8,299 nt of DNA, taken from positions 6,779-15,077 of the forward strand of contig NZ_JASNGB010000063.1 of assembly GCF_030271215.1 (NCBI RefSeq). Reading direction: 5' to 3'. Positions 1 to 8,299 of this stretch are shown here, piece after piece. The notes under the pieces are model-generated. The model made no database searches. It had not been told where the DNA came from and saw only the letters and a program-made list of their open reading frames with translations. The first letter of the stretch is position 1, and every line of letters begins with the position of its first letter. The position numbers and the translations under genes were made by a program. Source of the DNA: Deinococcus rhizophilus. Lineage in GTDB: Bacteria; Deinococcota; Deinococci; Deinococcales; Deinococcaceae.

Positions 1-1346
<1,346 letters not shown>

Positions 1347-1353
1347 ACCCGGC

Positions 1354-1359
1354 AGCCTA
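1354..1359 (-). promoter_or_regulatory. -10 box (TAGGCT) of the S8 protease, leaderless type
   Basis: On the minus strand TAGGCT is followed by 7 nt and then the ATG at 1346, so transcription would start at or next to the start codon. No Shine-Dalgarno sequence precedes this ATG, which supports a leaderless reading. No convincing -35 box is visible. Confidence 0.55.
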
Positions 1360-1441
1360 ACGGCCCCCCCGTGACGTCCCCTGAAGCCCAGATGAGGAAG
1401 TCTTGAGGCGGCGTCAGGGGCGGGTCAGTCGCCGGGGGCGC

Positions 1442-2164
1442 CTAGCGGGCGTACTGCAAGATCACCTGGCCGTCGCTGGTAGCGCCGCGCATCATGCTGA
1501 ACCGGCGAACGCTCAGGACCGTCTGCCCTCCTCTCAGGGACAGCAACTGCACGTTCAGATTGATACCGTTTTGCGTGTAGGGGTTGTTGCCGCGCAGGGT
1601 CCACTCGAACCCGCTCTGCACGTCGAGCGCCCGTTCCTGCGCGTTGCCGGGCACGAACGCCTGCGGCTTGCCGGAAAATCCCTCGGGGGCCCGCAACTCG
1701 CCGGTCAGCAGGTCGATCTCCAGGCCGCGCAGCACCCCGTCCAGGCCCGCCGTGTCCCCGAAGCGCAGGCGACTGCCCTCGCGGGTCACGGGCAACTTGA
1801 CCCGCTTGTTGATCGCTGACAGCGCGGGCTCGAACAGCACGTACCCCTCGAACTCGGCGCGGCTGATGCCCAGCCGGGGGTCATAGGCAGGCTTCTCGCC
1901 GCGCTGGTACTTGCTCATGATCGTCCGCAGCGCCTCGCGGTCGCCGCCCATCTCCGCGACCCGGACCGGCAGGGTCACGATCAGTCGGCTGGCCTGCCAT
2001 CCCATCAGCTGGGCACTCTGGCCCGGCTGCGGCAGCAGGCCCACCAACCGGGTCAGCCACCCGCCCGGCAGCGTGGTCCCGGCAGGCGCGGCCTGAACAT
2101 GGACCGGAGCCAGGGTCGCGCTGCCCAGGACCAGCAGCATCAGGGAAAGGCGAAGGGCGTGCAT
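1442..2164 (-). CDS. Secreted or periplasmic protein of unknown function
   Basis: I do not recognise a named family. The 240-residue product starts with a signal peptide (MHALRLSLMLLVLGSATLA, likely cut after HVQA near residue 23), so it should be exported. The mature part has no obvious membrane span, no cysteine and no clear catalytic motif. It has a charged middle part (GGDREALRTIMSKYQRGEKP) and a C-terminal half of alternating hydrophobic and polar residues that looks beta-rich. I chose the ATG at 2164 over the one at 2179. The upstream ATG lies inside a TATGCT -10 box, and the downstream start gives a cleaner signal peptide. The gene lies between the S8 protease and fba on the same strand with gaps of about 95 bp on each side, so it may be transcribed alone. 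It reads like a lineage-restricted envelope protein; the function is open. Confidence 0.8.
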   Translation of the reverse strand: MHALRLSLMLLVLGSATLAPVHVQAAPAGTTLPGGWLTRLVGLLPQPGQSAQLMGWQASRLIVTLPVRVAEMGGDREALRTIMSKYQRGEKPAYDPRLGISRAEFEGYVLFEPALSAINKRVKLPVTREGSRLRFGDTAGLDGVLRGLEIDLLTGELRAPEGFSGKPQAFVPGNAQERALDVQSGFEWTLRGNNPYTQNGINLNVQLLSLRGGQTVLSVRRFSMMRGATSDGQVILQYAR

Positions 2165-2174
2165 GCCACGGCGG

Positions 2175-2180
2175 AGCATA
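2175..2180 (-). promoter_or_regulatory. Possible -10 box (TATGCT) of the secreted protein gene
   Basis: TATGCT on the minus strand lies 10 nt before the ATG at 2164, the same spacing as the methyltransferase promoter at 7711-7716. It would give a leader of only a few bases. No Shine-Dalgarno sequence is seen before either candidate ATG. Confidence 0.4.
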
Positions 2181-2212
2181 CGCGCCCAGGGTGAGAATTG
2201 CCCCCCGACTGC

Positions 2213-2267
2213 GCCTCATCCGGCCCCGGGCGGTCGTCAGACAGACGTCAGCCGCGCCGGACGAGGC
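2213..2267 (-). terminator. Long stem-loop after fba, possible transcript end
   Basis: On the minus strand, 10 nt after the fba stop, GCCTCGTCCGGC (2256-2267) can pair along all 12 positions with GCCGGATGAGGC (2213-2224). One pair is G-U, and it would be an A-C mismatch on the other strand, so the fold favours fba-sense RNA. Inside, GCGG pairs with CCGC and CGTC with GACG around a 5-nt loop. No T-run follows, so it is not a textbook intrinsic terminator. It could instead protect the mRNA 3' end or pause transcription. Confidence 0.45.
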
Positions 2268-2276
2268 CCAGAGGGA

Positions 2277-3194
<918 letters not shown>

Positions 3195-3197
3195 GTG

Positions 3198-3205
3198 TCC
3201 TCCTT
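3198..3205 (-). promoter_or_regulatory. Strong Shine-Dalgarno site deciding the fba start
   Basis: AAGGAGGA on the minus strand followed by CAC and ATG (3194). It rules out the longer open frame that begins at 3293. Confidence 0.85.
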
Positions 3206-3252
3206 GGGTGGGCCCTGCCGGGTGGGTCTGGTGGGCCGGAATGTGCTCTGTC

Positions 3253-3258
3253 ATCCTA
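3253..3258 (-). promoter_or_regulatory. -10 box (TAGGAT) of fba
   Basis: TAGGAT on the minus strand predicts a transcript start near 3246 and a leader of about 50 nt that carries the Shine-Dalgarno site. The same hexamer serves the divergent aminotransferase at 3314-3319. No clear -35 box is seen; the inverted repeat at 3273-3288 occupies that position. Confidence 0.5.
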
Positions 3259-3272
3259 ACCCGGCCGGGTCC

Positions 3273-3288
3273 GGTGTCCCCGGACACC
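3273..3288. promoter_or_regulatory. Inverted repeat between divergent promoters, candidate operator
   Basis: GGTGTCC-cc-GGACACC, two perfect 7-bp arms around 2 nt. A nested pair, GTCCGG (3269-3274) and CCGGAC (3280-3285), overlaps it. The centre lies about 35 bp upstream of the predicted fba transcript start and about 45 bp upstream of the aminotransferase start. A dimeric regulator bound here could affect both genes. The binding protein is unknown, and short palindromes arise easily in GC-rich DNA. Confidence 0.35.
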
Positions 3289-3313
3289 TGCAAGCGGCGG
3301 GGGCGGGCAGCGG

Positions 3314-3319
3314 TAGGAT
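3314..3319 (+). promoter_or_regulatory. -10 box (TAGGAT) of the aminotransferase, leaderless type
   Basis: TAGGAT is followed by exactly 6 nt and then the ATG at 3326, so transcription should start at the start codon. No AGGAGG-like site precedes the gene. Confidence 0.6.
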
Positions 3320-3325
3320 GGATCC

Positions 3326-4552
3326 ATGACCTCCACCCTTCCCACGCGGCCCGGCGAGGACTTCGCGGCCCGGCTCTCGGCCCGCGCCGGGCGCATGAGC
3401 GCCAGCGCCATCCGCGAACTGCTCAAGCTCACGCAGCGCCCCGAGATCATCTCGTTCGCGGGGGGGCTGCCTGCTCCCGAGCTGTTTCCGCTGGACGCGA
3501 TCCGGGCGGCGGCGAACGCAGTGCTCGACCGCCACGGCCCCGCCGCCGTGCAGTACGGAACGACCGAGGGCCACCTTCCCCTGCGCGAGTGGATCGCCGC
3601 CCAGACGCCCGGCCTGACGCCGGGGCACGTGCAGATCGTGACCGGGAGCCAGCAGGGGCTGGACCTGCTGGGCAAGATCCTGATCGACGAGGGCGACGTG
3701 GTGCTGGTCGAGGCACCGACCTACCTGGGGGCGCTGCAATCCTTCCAGCCCTACGGCCCGCGCTACGTGGAGCTGCCCACCGACGAGCACGGCATCGACG
3801 TGGACGCGCTGGAAGACGTGCTGAAAACGCACCCAGCCAAGCTGCTGTACGCGATTCCCAATTTCCAGAATCCGACCGGGCGCACCCTCAGCCTGGAGCG
3901 CCGCCGCCGATTGGTCGAACTGACCGCGCAGTACGGCGTGATGGTGCTGGAAGACGACCCCTACGGCAAGCTGCGCTTCACCGGCGAGGCGCTGCCCAGC
4001 CTCTTCACGCTGGGGCTGGAGCGCGTGGGCGGCGACCCCGAGCGCAACCACGTGCTGTACTCGGGCTCCTTTTCCAAGACGCTGGTGCCGGGGCTGCGCG
4101 ACGCCTGGGTGCAGGGGCCGCACCTGATTATCGAGAAGCTGGTGCAGGCCAAGCAGGGGGCCGACCTGCACACGCCCATCTTCAACCAGATGATCATCAC
4201 CGAGCTGGTGGGCGAGGTGCTGCCGCGCCAGATCGAGATCGTGAAGCGGGCGTACGGCGAGCGGGCGCAGCACATGGTGGGCCGTCTGCGCGAGCACTTC
4301 CCGGCGGGCGTGCAGTTCACCGAACCCGAAGGCGGCATGTTCCTGTGGGTCACGCTGCCCCAGGGGCTGGACACCACCGAACTGTTTCCGCGTGCCCTGG
4401 AGCGCGGCGTGGCCTACGTGCCGGGCCGCCCCTTCTTCGCGCTGGGCGGCGGGGCCAACACCATGCGCCTGAGCTACTCCAGCGCCACACCCGAGCAGAT
4501 CGAGCGCGGCGTCCGGGCGCTGGCCGAGACGTTCCGGGAGGCGATGGGCTGA
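3326..4552 (+). CDS. PLP-dependent aminotransferase, class I/II fold (LysN/MocR-like branch)
   Basis: Cytosolic aminotransferase of 408 residues, close to the usual length of about 400. Visible features: the N-terminal segment ISFAGGLPAPELFP, typical of the 2-aminoadipate (LysN)/kynurenine aminotransferase branch; QYGTTEGHLPLREWI; TGSQQGLDLL at the cofactor phosphate site; Asn182 in FQNPTGR; Asp210 and Tyr213 in LEDDPYG, binding the PLP ring; Lys251 in GSFSKTLVPGLR, the Schiff-base lysine; and Arg381 in TMRLSYS, which holds the substrate carboxylate. All key residues are present. In Thermus and Deinococcus, LysN works in the alpha-aminoadipate route to lysine, so that role is plausible, but branched-chain or aromatic amino acids are also possible and the sequence alone does not decide. 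The ATG at 3326 is supported by the TAGGAT box 6 nt upstream. A terminator follows, so the gene is probably monocistronic. Confidence 0.93.
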   Translation: MTSTLPTRPGEDFAARLSARAGRMSASAIRELLKLTQRPEIISFAGGLPAPELFPLDAIRAAANAVLDRHGPAAVQYGTTEGHLPLREWIAAQTPGLTPGHVQIVTGSQQGLDLLGKILIDEGDVVLVEAPTYLGALQSFQPYGPRYVELPTDEHGIDVDALEDVLKTHPAKLLYAIPNFQNPTGRTLSLERRRRLVELTAQYGVMVLEDDPYGKLRFTGEALPSLFTLGLERVGGDPERNHVLYSGSFSKTLVPGLRDAWVQGPHLIIEKLVQAKQGADLHTPIFNQMIITELVGEVLPRQIEIVKRAYGERAQHMVGRLREHFPAGVQFTEPEGGMFLWVTLPQGLDTTELFPRALERGVAYVPGRPFFALGGGANTMRLSYSSATPEQIERGVRALAETFREAMG

Positions 4553-4565
4553 CCTTGTGGGTGGG

Positions 4566-4597
4566 AGAGGGGGCCTCCGCGTGGGGGCCTCTTTTTC
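4566..4597 (+). terminator. Rho-independent-like terminator after the aminotransferase
   Basis: GCCTCC (4573-4578) pairs with GGGGGC (4583-4588), including one G-U pair, around a GCGT loop. AGAG (4566-4569) can extend the stem with CTCT, and a run of five T follows. The stem is imperfect, with three bulged G, and is built from two copies of GGGGGCCTC. It starts 13 nt after the aminotransferase stop and ends before the murI promoter. Confidence 0.6.
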
Positions 4598-4628
4598 ATG
4601 GTCTTCTCTTCACCCGTCTGGCCCCCGC

Positions 4629-4634
4629 TATCAT
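4629..4634 (+). promoter_or_regulatory. -10 box (TATCAT) of murI, leaderless type
   Basis: TATCAT is followed by 8 nt, mostly C, and then the ATG at 4643. There is no Shine-Dalgarno site. The box lies inside the longer open frame that starts at 4598, which argues against that upstream start. Confidence 0.5.
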
Positions 4635-4642
4635 CCCCCCCG

Positions 4643-6198
<1,556 letters not shown>

Positions 6199-6225
6199 AC
6201 GGGGGGGCCGGGGGCCGCGCCCCTC

Positions 6226-6250
6226 TATACTGGCCTGCGAATTCAAGGAG
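6226..6250 (+). promoter_or_regulatory. Promoter -10 box (TATACT) and Shine-Dalgarno site of the DoxX-family gene
   Basis: TATACT (6226-6231) begins 27 bp after the rph stop and differs from the TATAAT consensus at one base. AAGGAG (6245-6250) lies 5 nt before the ATG at 6256. The predicted leader of under 20 nt leaves room for the ribosome site, unlike the leaderless genes nearby. No -35 box is recognisable in the G-run upstream. Confidence 0.55.
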
Positions 6251-6255
6251 AACCT

Positions 6256-6618
6256 ATGAGCGTGACGGGAGCCATCGGGCGGGCGCTGCTCGCCAGCATC
6301 TTTATCAAGAACGGACTGGACCACCTCCAGAACCCCGAGCCCATCGTGCGGGCCACGCGCGGCGCGGAAATCCCGCAGCCCGAACTGGCAGTCAAGGCCA
6401 ACAGCGCCGTGCTGGTGGGCGCCGGAACGCTGCTCGCGCTGGGCATCGCCCCCCGCGCGGCGAGCGCGGCGCTGGCGATCAGCCTGGTGCCGACCACCGT
6501 GATCGGCCACCCCTTCTGGGACCGCGAGGGCCGCGAGCGCCAGCAGCAGCAAAACCAGTTCCTGAAGAATCTGGCGCTGTTGGGGGCACTGCTGGCGGTG
6601 GGCAGCCGCCGCCGCTGA
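6256..6618 (+). CDS. DoxX-family small integral membrane protein
   Basis: A 120-residue membrane protein with about four hydrophobic segments: residues about 3-22 (GAIGRALLASIFIKNGLDHL), about 52-65, about 70-86 (ASAALAISLVPTTVIGHPFW) and about 100-116. The pattern IGRALLASIFIKNGLDHL, then GHPFWD, a polar charged stretch rich in Glu, Arg and Gln (up to residue 99), and the closing FLKNLALLGALL are typical of the DoxX family. Members are linked to redox or oxidative stress functions in some bacteria, but most have no proven activity, so only the family is assigned. It ends in basic residues (SRRR). It has its own promoter and Shine-Dalgarno site behind murI-rph. It is convergent with the methyltransferase; the 110 bp between them (6619-6728) hold a short CCGCG-CTG-CGCGG hairpin at 6657-6669 but no clear terminator. 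Confidence 0.85.
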   Translation: MSVTGAIGRALLASIFIKNGLDHLQNPEPIVRATRGAEIPQPELAVKANSAVLVGAGTLLALGIAPRAASAALAISLVPTTVIGHPFWDREGRERQQQQNQFLKNLALLGALLAVGSRRR

Positions 6619-6728
6619 GGGCGGTGACAGGGATTCCGGAGCATCTGTTCCAACCCCCGCGCTGCGCGGCGGTGCTTCCACTCCTTCCCGTCATCCCCGT
6701 TCCTGCTCCCTCCGGTCGGGATTTACCG

Positions 6729-7700
6729 TCATGGCATCCCTGTTATGGCATCCCTGTTCATCCGGAAGCCTGATGACAGCTCCAGATTGCCCGGCGTCCG
6801 CGCCTCTGCCGGAATCGCCGTGACCAGCACCTCGTACTTGCCCGTCACGAACACCTTGAAGCCCGCCTTGTGGAGTCCCCGGCGGGCTTCCGTCACGTCG
6901 GCGGCCAGCAGGCTGAGGTCGGGCCGGGCGAAGTTGCGCAGCCTCGCGCCGTAGCTGAGCGAGCCGTCGCGGTAGCGGGCGTTGGGGTAGCCCAGGATCA
7001 GCCCGCCGGACGGCGTGAGGTGATGCCGCCGCAGCGCCGCGAGCAGCACGTCCTGCCGGATGCCCGGACTCTGCAGCAGGCTCAGGGCGAGGACGAGGTC
7101 GAAGCGGCCCAGTTCCGGCCGGGGCAGGGTGGTCACGTTCAGTTCGAGGAAGGTCGCGCCGGGGTGCCGCGCCTGCGCCGCCGCGAGGGCCGAGGCGCTC
7201 AGGTCCACGCCGACGACGTCCAGCCCACGGCCGGGAAAGGCCAGTTCCAGCGCGTCCAGTTCCCGGCCCCGGTTCACCCCCAGCGCGAGGACCCGGCCGC
7301 CCTGCGGGGGGCTGACCCGGCGCAGCGCTTCCACCAGCGTCAGGAGAAACACCGGGTCCTCGAGCTTGTCCACCCGCGCCCAGTCGCCCCCGGCCCCGTA
7401 GCCCCCGGCGTCCGGCCCCGGCACGTCGGCCCAGGCCCGCAGCCGCAGGCGAACGCGGCCCGCCCCCACCCGCTCGGGCGTCAGCAGGTGGGCGCCCAGC
7501 AGGTCCGCGAGATCGGTCCAGGTGTGCCAGGGGCGGTGCAGGCCGTGCGCGGTCGCCTCCCCCGCGTACAGGCCCAGCCCCAGATCGGGATCGGGGACGG
7601 TCAGGGCGACCTCTCCCGCGTCGGCCAGAGCGGCGCGGAGGGCGGGCAGGATCACCGAGAGGGGCTCGTGGGTGAAGTGGAGGGCAGGGGACGTGGGCAC
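6729..7700 (-). CDS. Class I SAM-dependent methyltransferase, target unknown
   Basis: The 323-residue product has an N-terminal part (about 1-120) I cannot assign and a C-terminal Rossmann-type methyltransferase fold. Fold evidence: motif I GGRVLALGVNRGRE (about 134-147), with a less usual glycine loop than GCGTG; GVDLSASAL with Asp166, expected to bind the SAM ribose; NVTTLPRPELGRFDLVLALSLLQ (motifs II-III); then GGLILGYPNARYRDG; and a final strand, VFVTGKYEVLVTAI. The substrate could be a small molecule, protein or RNA; nothing here decides. I chose GTG at 7700 because TAGGCT lies 10 nt upstream. The frame stays open to 7997, but that extension is low-complexity, crosses the triple repeat and would overlap the next gene. 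The last residues (GFRMNRDAITGMP) cover an exact 14-bp tandem duplication, so the native C-terminus may have been altered. Confidence 0.85.
   Translation of the reverse strand: MPTSPALHFTHEPLSVILPALRAALADAGEVALTVPDPDLGLGLYAGEATAHGLHRPWHTWTDLADLLGAHLLTPERVGAGRVRLRLRAWADVPGPDAGGYGAGGDWARVDKLEDPVFLLTLVEALRRVSPPQGGRVLALGVNRGRELDALELAFPGRGLDVVGVDLSASALAAAQARHPGATFLELNVTTLPRPELGRFDLVLALSLLQSPGIRQDVLLAALRRHHLTPSGGLILGYPNARYRDGSLSYGARLRNFARPDLSLLAADVTEARRGLHKAGFKVFVTGKYEVLVTAIPAEARTPGNLELSSGFRMNRDAITGMP
6731..6758. repeat. Exact 14-bp tandem duplication at the methyltransferase 3' end
   Basis: ATGGCATCCCTGTT occurs twice head to tail (6731-6744 and 6745-6758). Because 14 is not a multiple of three, it changes the reading frame. 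With one copy, the minus-strand frame would read MTVNPDRREQERG after Asp-Ala and stop 13 codons later. With two, it reads ITGMP and stops at 6729. A related inverted copy, ACAGGGATTCC, lies at 6627-6637. Confidence 0.9.
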
Positions 7701-7710
7701 GGCGTGTCCG

Positions 7711-7716
7711 AGCCTA
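7711..7716 (-). promoter_or_regulatory. -10 box (TAGGCT) of the methyltransferase
   Basis: TAGGCT on the minus strand is followed by 10 nt and GTG at 7700, so the leader would be very short. The hexamer is identical to the S8 protease box. No Shine-Dalgarno site is seen. Triple direct repeats begin about 40 bp further upstream. Confidence 0.45.
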
Positions 7717-7753
7717 GCCCGGGACGGCGCGGCGAACCAGGAAAGGCCGCCCG

Positions 7754-7819
7754 GACACAGCGGCCCACGAGGGCAGAGACACAGTGGCCCACGAGACCAG
7801 ACACAGCGCGGCCCACGAG
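7754..7819. repeat. Three direct repeats of an 18-bp unit upstream of the methyltransferase
   Basis: GACACAGCGGCCCACGAG at 7754-7771; the same with one C-to-T change at 7778-7795; and a copy with two inserted bases at 7800-7819. Spacers are 6 and 4 nt, so the unit recurs every 22-24 bp, about two helical turns. A degenerate fourth unit may follow inside the hairpin at 7822-7852. The copies are too few and too irregular for a CRISPR array. The position upstream of the promoter suggests a protein-binding array or repeat expansion. Confidence 0.85.
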
Positions 7820-7821
7820 AA

Positions 7822-7852
7822 GCGGCCCAGCATCCCGAGGGACCTGGGCCGC
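7822..7852 (-). terminator. Strong hairpin, probable transcript end of the 98-residue protein gene
   Basis: GCGGCCCAG (7822-7830) and CTGGGCCGC (7844-7852) form a perfect 9-bp stem. TCC and GGA can extend it inward around a CGAG loop. On the minus strand it starts 17 nt after the stop at 7870 and is followed only by TTCTC, so the U-tract is weak. It separates this gene from the methyltransferase. Confidence 0.55.
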
Positions 7853-7869
7853 AGAAAAGGGGTCTGGCC

Positions 7870-8166
7870 TCAGGGGCGCAGCAGGGAGGCGAGCTGGCGC
7901 AGGCCGTCCTGGTCGGCGGCGGGGGCGCTGGAGGCCGCCTGCTCGGTGGCGTCGGCGAGGCCGGGCAGCAGGGCCGCCGCGCCGTCGAGGTCGCCACCCT
8001 CCAGCATGGAGCGCAGCTGCGAGAGCTGACCGGTGATCCCGCCCGCGCCCGACGCGCCGCCCAGGGTCTGCTCCCAGGCCGAGATGTTGCTGACAGCGGC
8101 GCCCGCGTCCACGCTGGTCACCCCGCCCTGAAGAGCCTGAAGGGTCTGCTGAAGCTGGTCATTCAT
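7870..8166 (-). CDS. Small helical protein of unknown function (98 residues)
   Basis: I cannot assign a function. The product is soluble-looking, rich in Ala, Gly, Leu and Gln, with no cysteine, no signal peptide and no membrane span. It appears to be helical segments (MNDQLQQTLQALQ; AAVSNISAWEQTL; ITGQLSQLRSMLEG; LDGAAALLPGLADATEQAA; DGLRQLASLL) joined by Gly/Ala/Ser-rich turns (GGASGAGG, SSAPAA). That suggests a small helical bundle or oligomerising protein. The start is secure: AAAAGGAGG lies 7 nt before the ATG at 8166, the best ribosome site in the window besides that of fba, which hints at good expression. It is followed by a strong hairpin and so is probably transcribed alone. The upstream region to the window edge is AT-richer than elsewhere and likely holds its promoter. 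Confidence 0.85.
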   Translation of the reverse strand: MNDQLQQTLQALQGGVTSVDAGAAVSNISAWEQTLGGASGAGGITGQLSQLRSMLEGGDLDGAAALLPGLADATEQAASSAPAADQDGLRQLASLLRP

Positions 8167-8173
8167 GTTCCTG

Positions 8174-8182
8174 CCTCCTTTT
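8174..8182 (-). promoter_or_regulatory. Strong Shine-Dalgarno site of the 98-residue protein gene
   Basis: AAAAGGAGG on the minus strand with 7 nt to the ATG at 8166. It fixes the start. Confidence 0.85.
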
Positions 8183-8229
8183 GTTGGTGCTCCGCCATCT
8201 GACCCTGTTCGCGGCGCCCGGGCTGTAAG

Positions 8230-8270
8230 CCTGCTTGCAGGTCCGGCGAGACTTAACTGACATCTTGCAG
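8230..8270. promoter_or_regulatory. Repeated CTTGCAG motif in the AT-richer upstream region
   Basis: CTTGCAG occurs at 8234-8240 and 8264-8270, exactly 30 bp apart. The first lies in the inverted repeat CCTGC-TT-GCAGG (8230-8241). The DNA from about 8250 to 8285 is clearly AT-richer than the rest of the window, as expected for a promoter of the minus-strand gene, of a gene beyond the right edge, or both. No TANNNT box could be fixed on either strand. Confidence 0.25.
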
Positions 8271-8299
8271 TTTTAGAAAAGGCTGTCTGGAACGCGCTT

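Noticed and set aside
2213..2267. tRNA or other structured RNA gene
   Set aside because: There are no cloverleaf arms, anticodon loop or T-loop sequence; one long stem right after a stop codon fits an mRNA 3' end better.
3195..3293. Upstream start of fba at 3293
   Set aside because: The extra 33 residues are not aldolase-like, the region holds the -10 box, and a near-perfect Shine-Dalgarno site marks 3194.
4598..4642. Upstream start of murI at 4598
   Set aside because: It overlaps the T-run of the preceding terminator and includes the -10 box; the added residues are not family-like.
7754..7819. CRISPR array
   Set aside because: There are only three 18-20 bp units with 4-6 nt spacers and no cas genes; CRISPR spacers are about 30 nt.
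7701..7997. Long N-terminal extension of the methyltransferase frame up to the ATG at 7997
   Set aside because: It is low-complexity Pro/Arg/Cys-rich, crosses the triple repeat and hairpin, and overlaps the well-supported 98-residue gene on the same strand.
6729..8166. Methyltransferase plus small protein as a restriction or defence system
   Set aside because: There is no DNA-methyltransferase catalytic motif (DPPY/NPPY or PC), no nuclease, and a terminator-like hairpin separates the two genes.

Overview
The window is very GC-rich (about 70% by eye) and looks like a chromosomal segment of Deinococcus or a close relative. The basis is the protein style, the gene set and the promoter layout: a TANNNT -10 hexamer lies 6-10 nt upstream of five start codons, the arrangement reported for leaderless mRNAs in this genus. 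No rRNA, tRNA, transposase, CRISPR or phage gene was found. Nine protein genes fill nearly all of the sequence, and no gap between genes exceeds about 170 bp.

Left part (1-3194, all minus strand): the N-terminal 448 residues of a secreted subtilisin-like S8 protease, cut by the window edge just after an Ala-Pro linker begins; a secreted protein of unknown function; and a class II fructose-bisphosphate aldolase (fba), whose transcript may end in a long stem-loop at 2213-2267.

Middle (3195-6618, plus strand): an intergenic region with two oppositely directed TAGGAT -10 boxes and an inverted repeat separates fba from a LysN/MocR-type PLP aminotransferase. A probable terminator follows. Next come glutamate racemase (murI, cell-wall D-glutamate) and RNase PH (rph, 3' end processing of tRNA). 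These two overlap by four bases, with rph probably starting at TTG. A small DoxX-family membrane protein follows from its own promoter and Shine-Dalgarno site.

Right part (6619-8299, minus strand): a class I SAM-dependent methyltransferase of unknown target, whose 3' end carries an exact 14-bp tandem duplication, and a 98-residue helical protein of unknown function. Between them lie three copies of an 18-bp direct repeat and a strong hairpin.

I see mainly housekeeping and lineage-specific genes, with no convincing new multi-gene system. The points worth a second look are in the non-coding parts: the leaderless promoter series, the triple repeat upstream of the methyltransferase, the tandem duplication that resets its C-terminus, and the stem-loop after fba.
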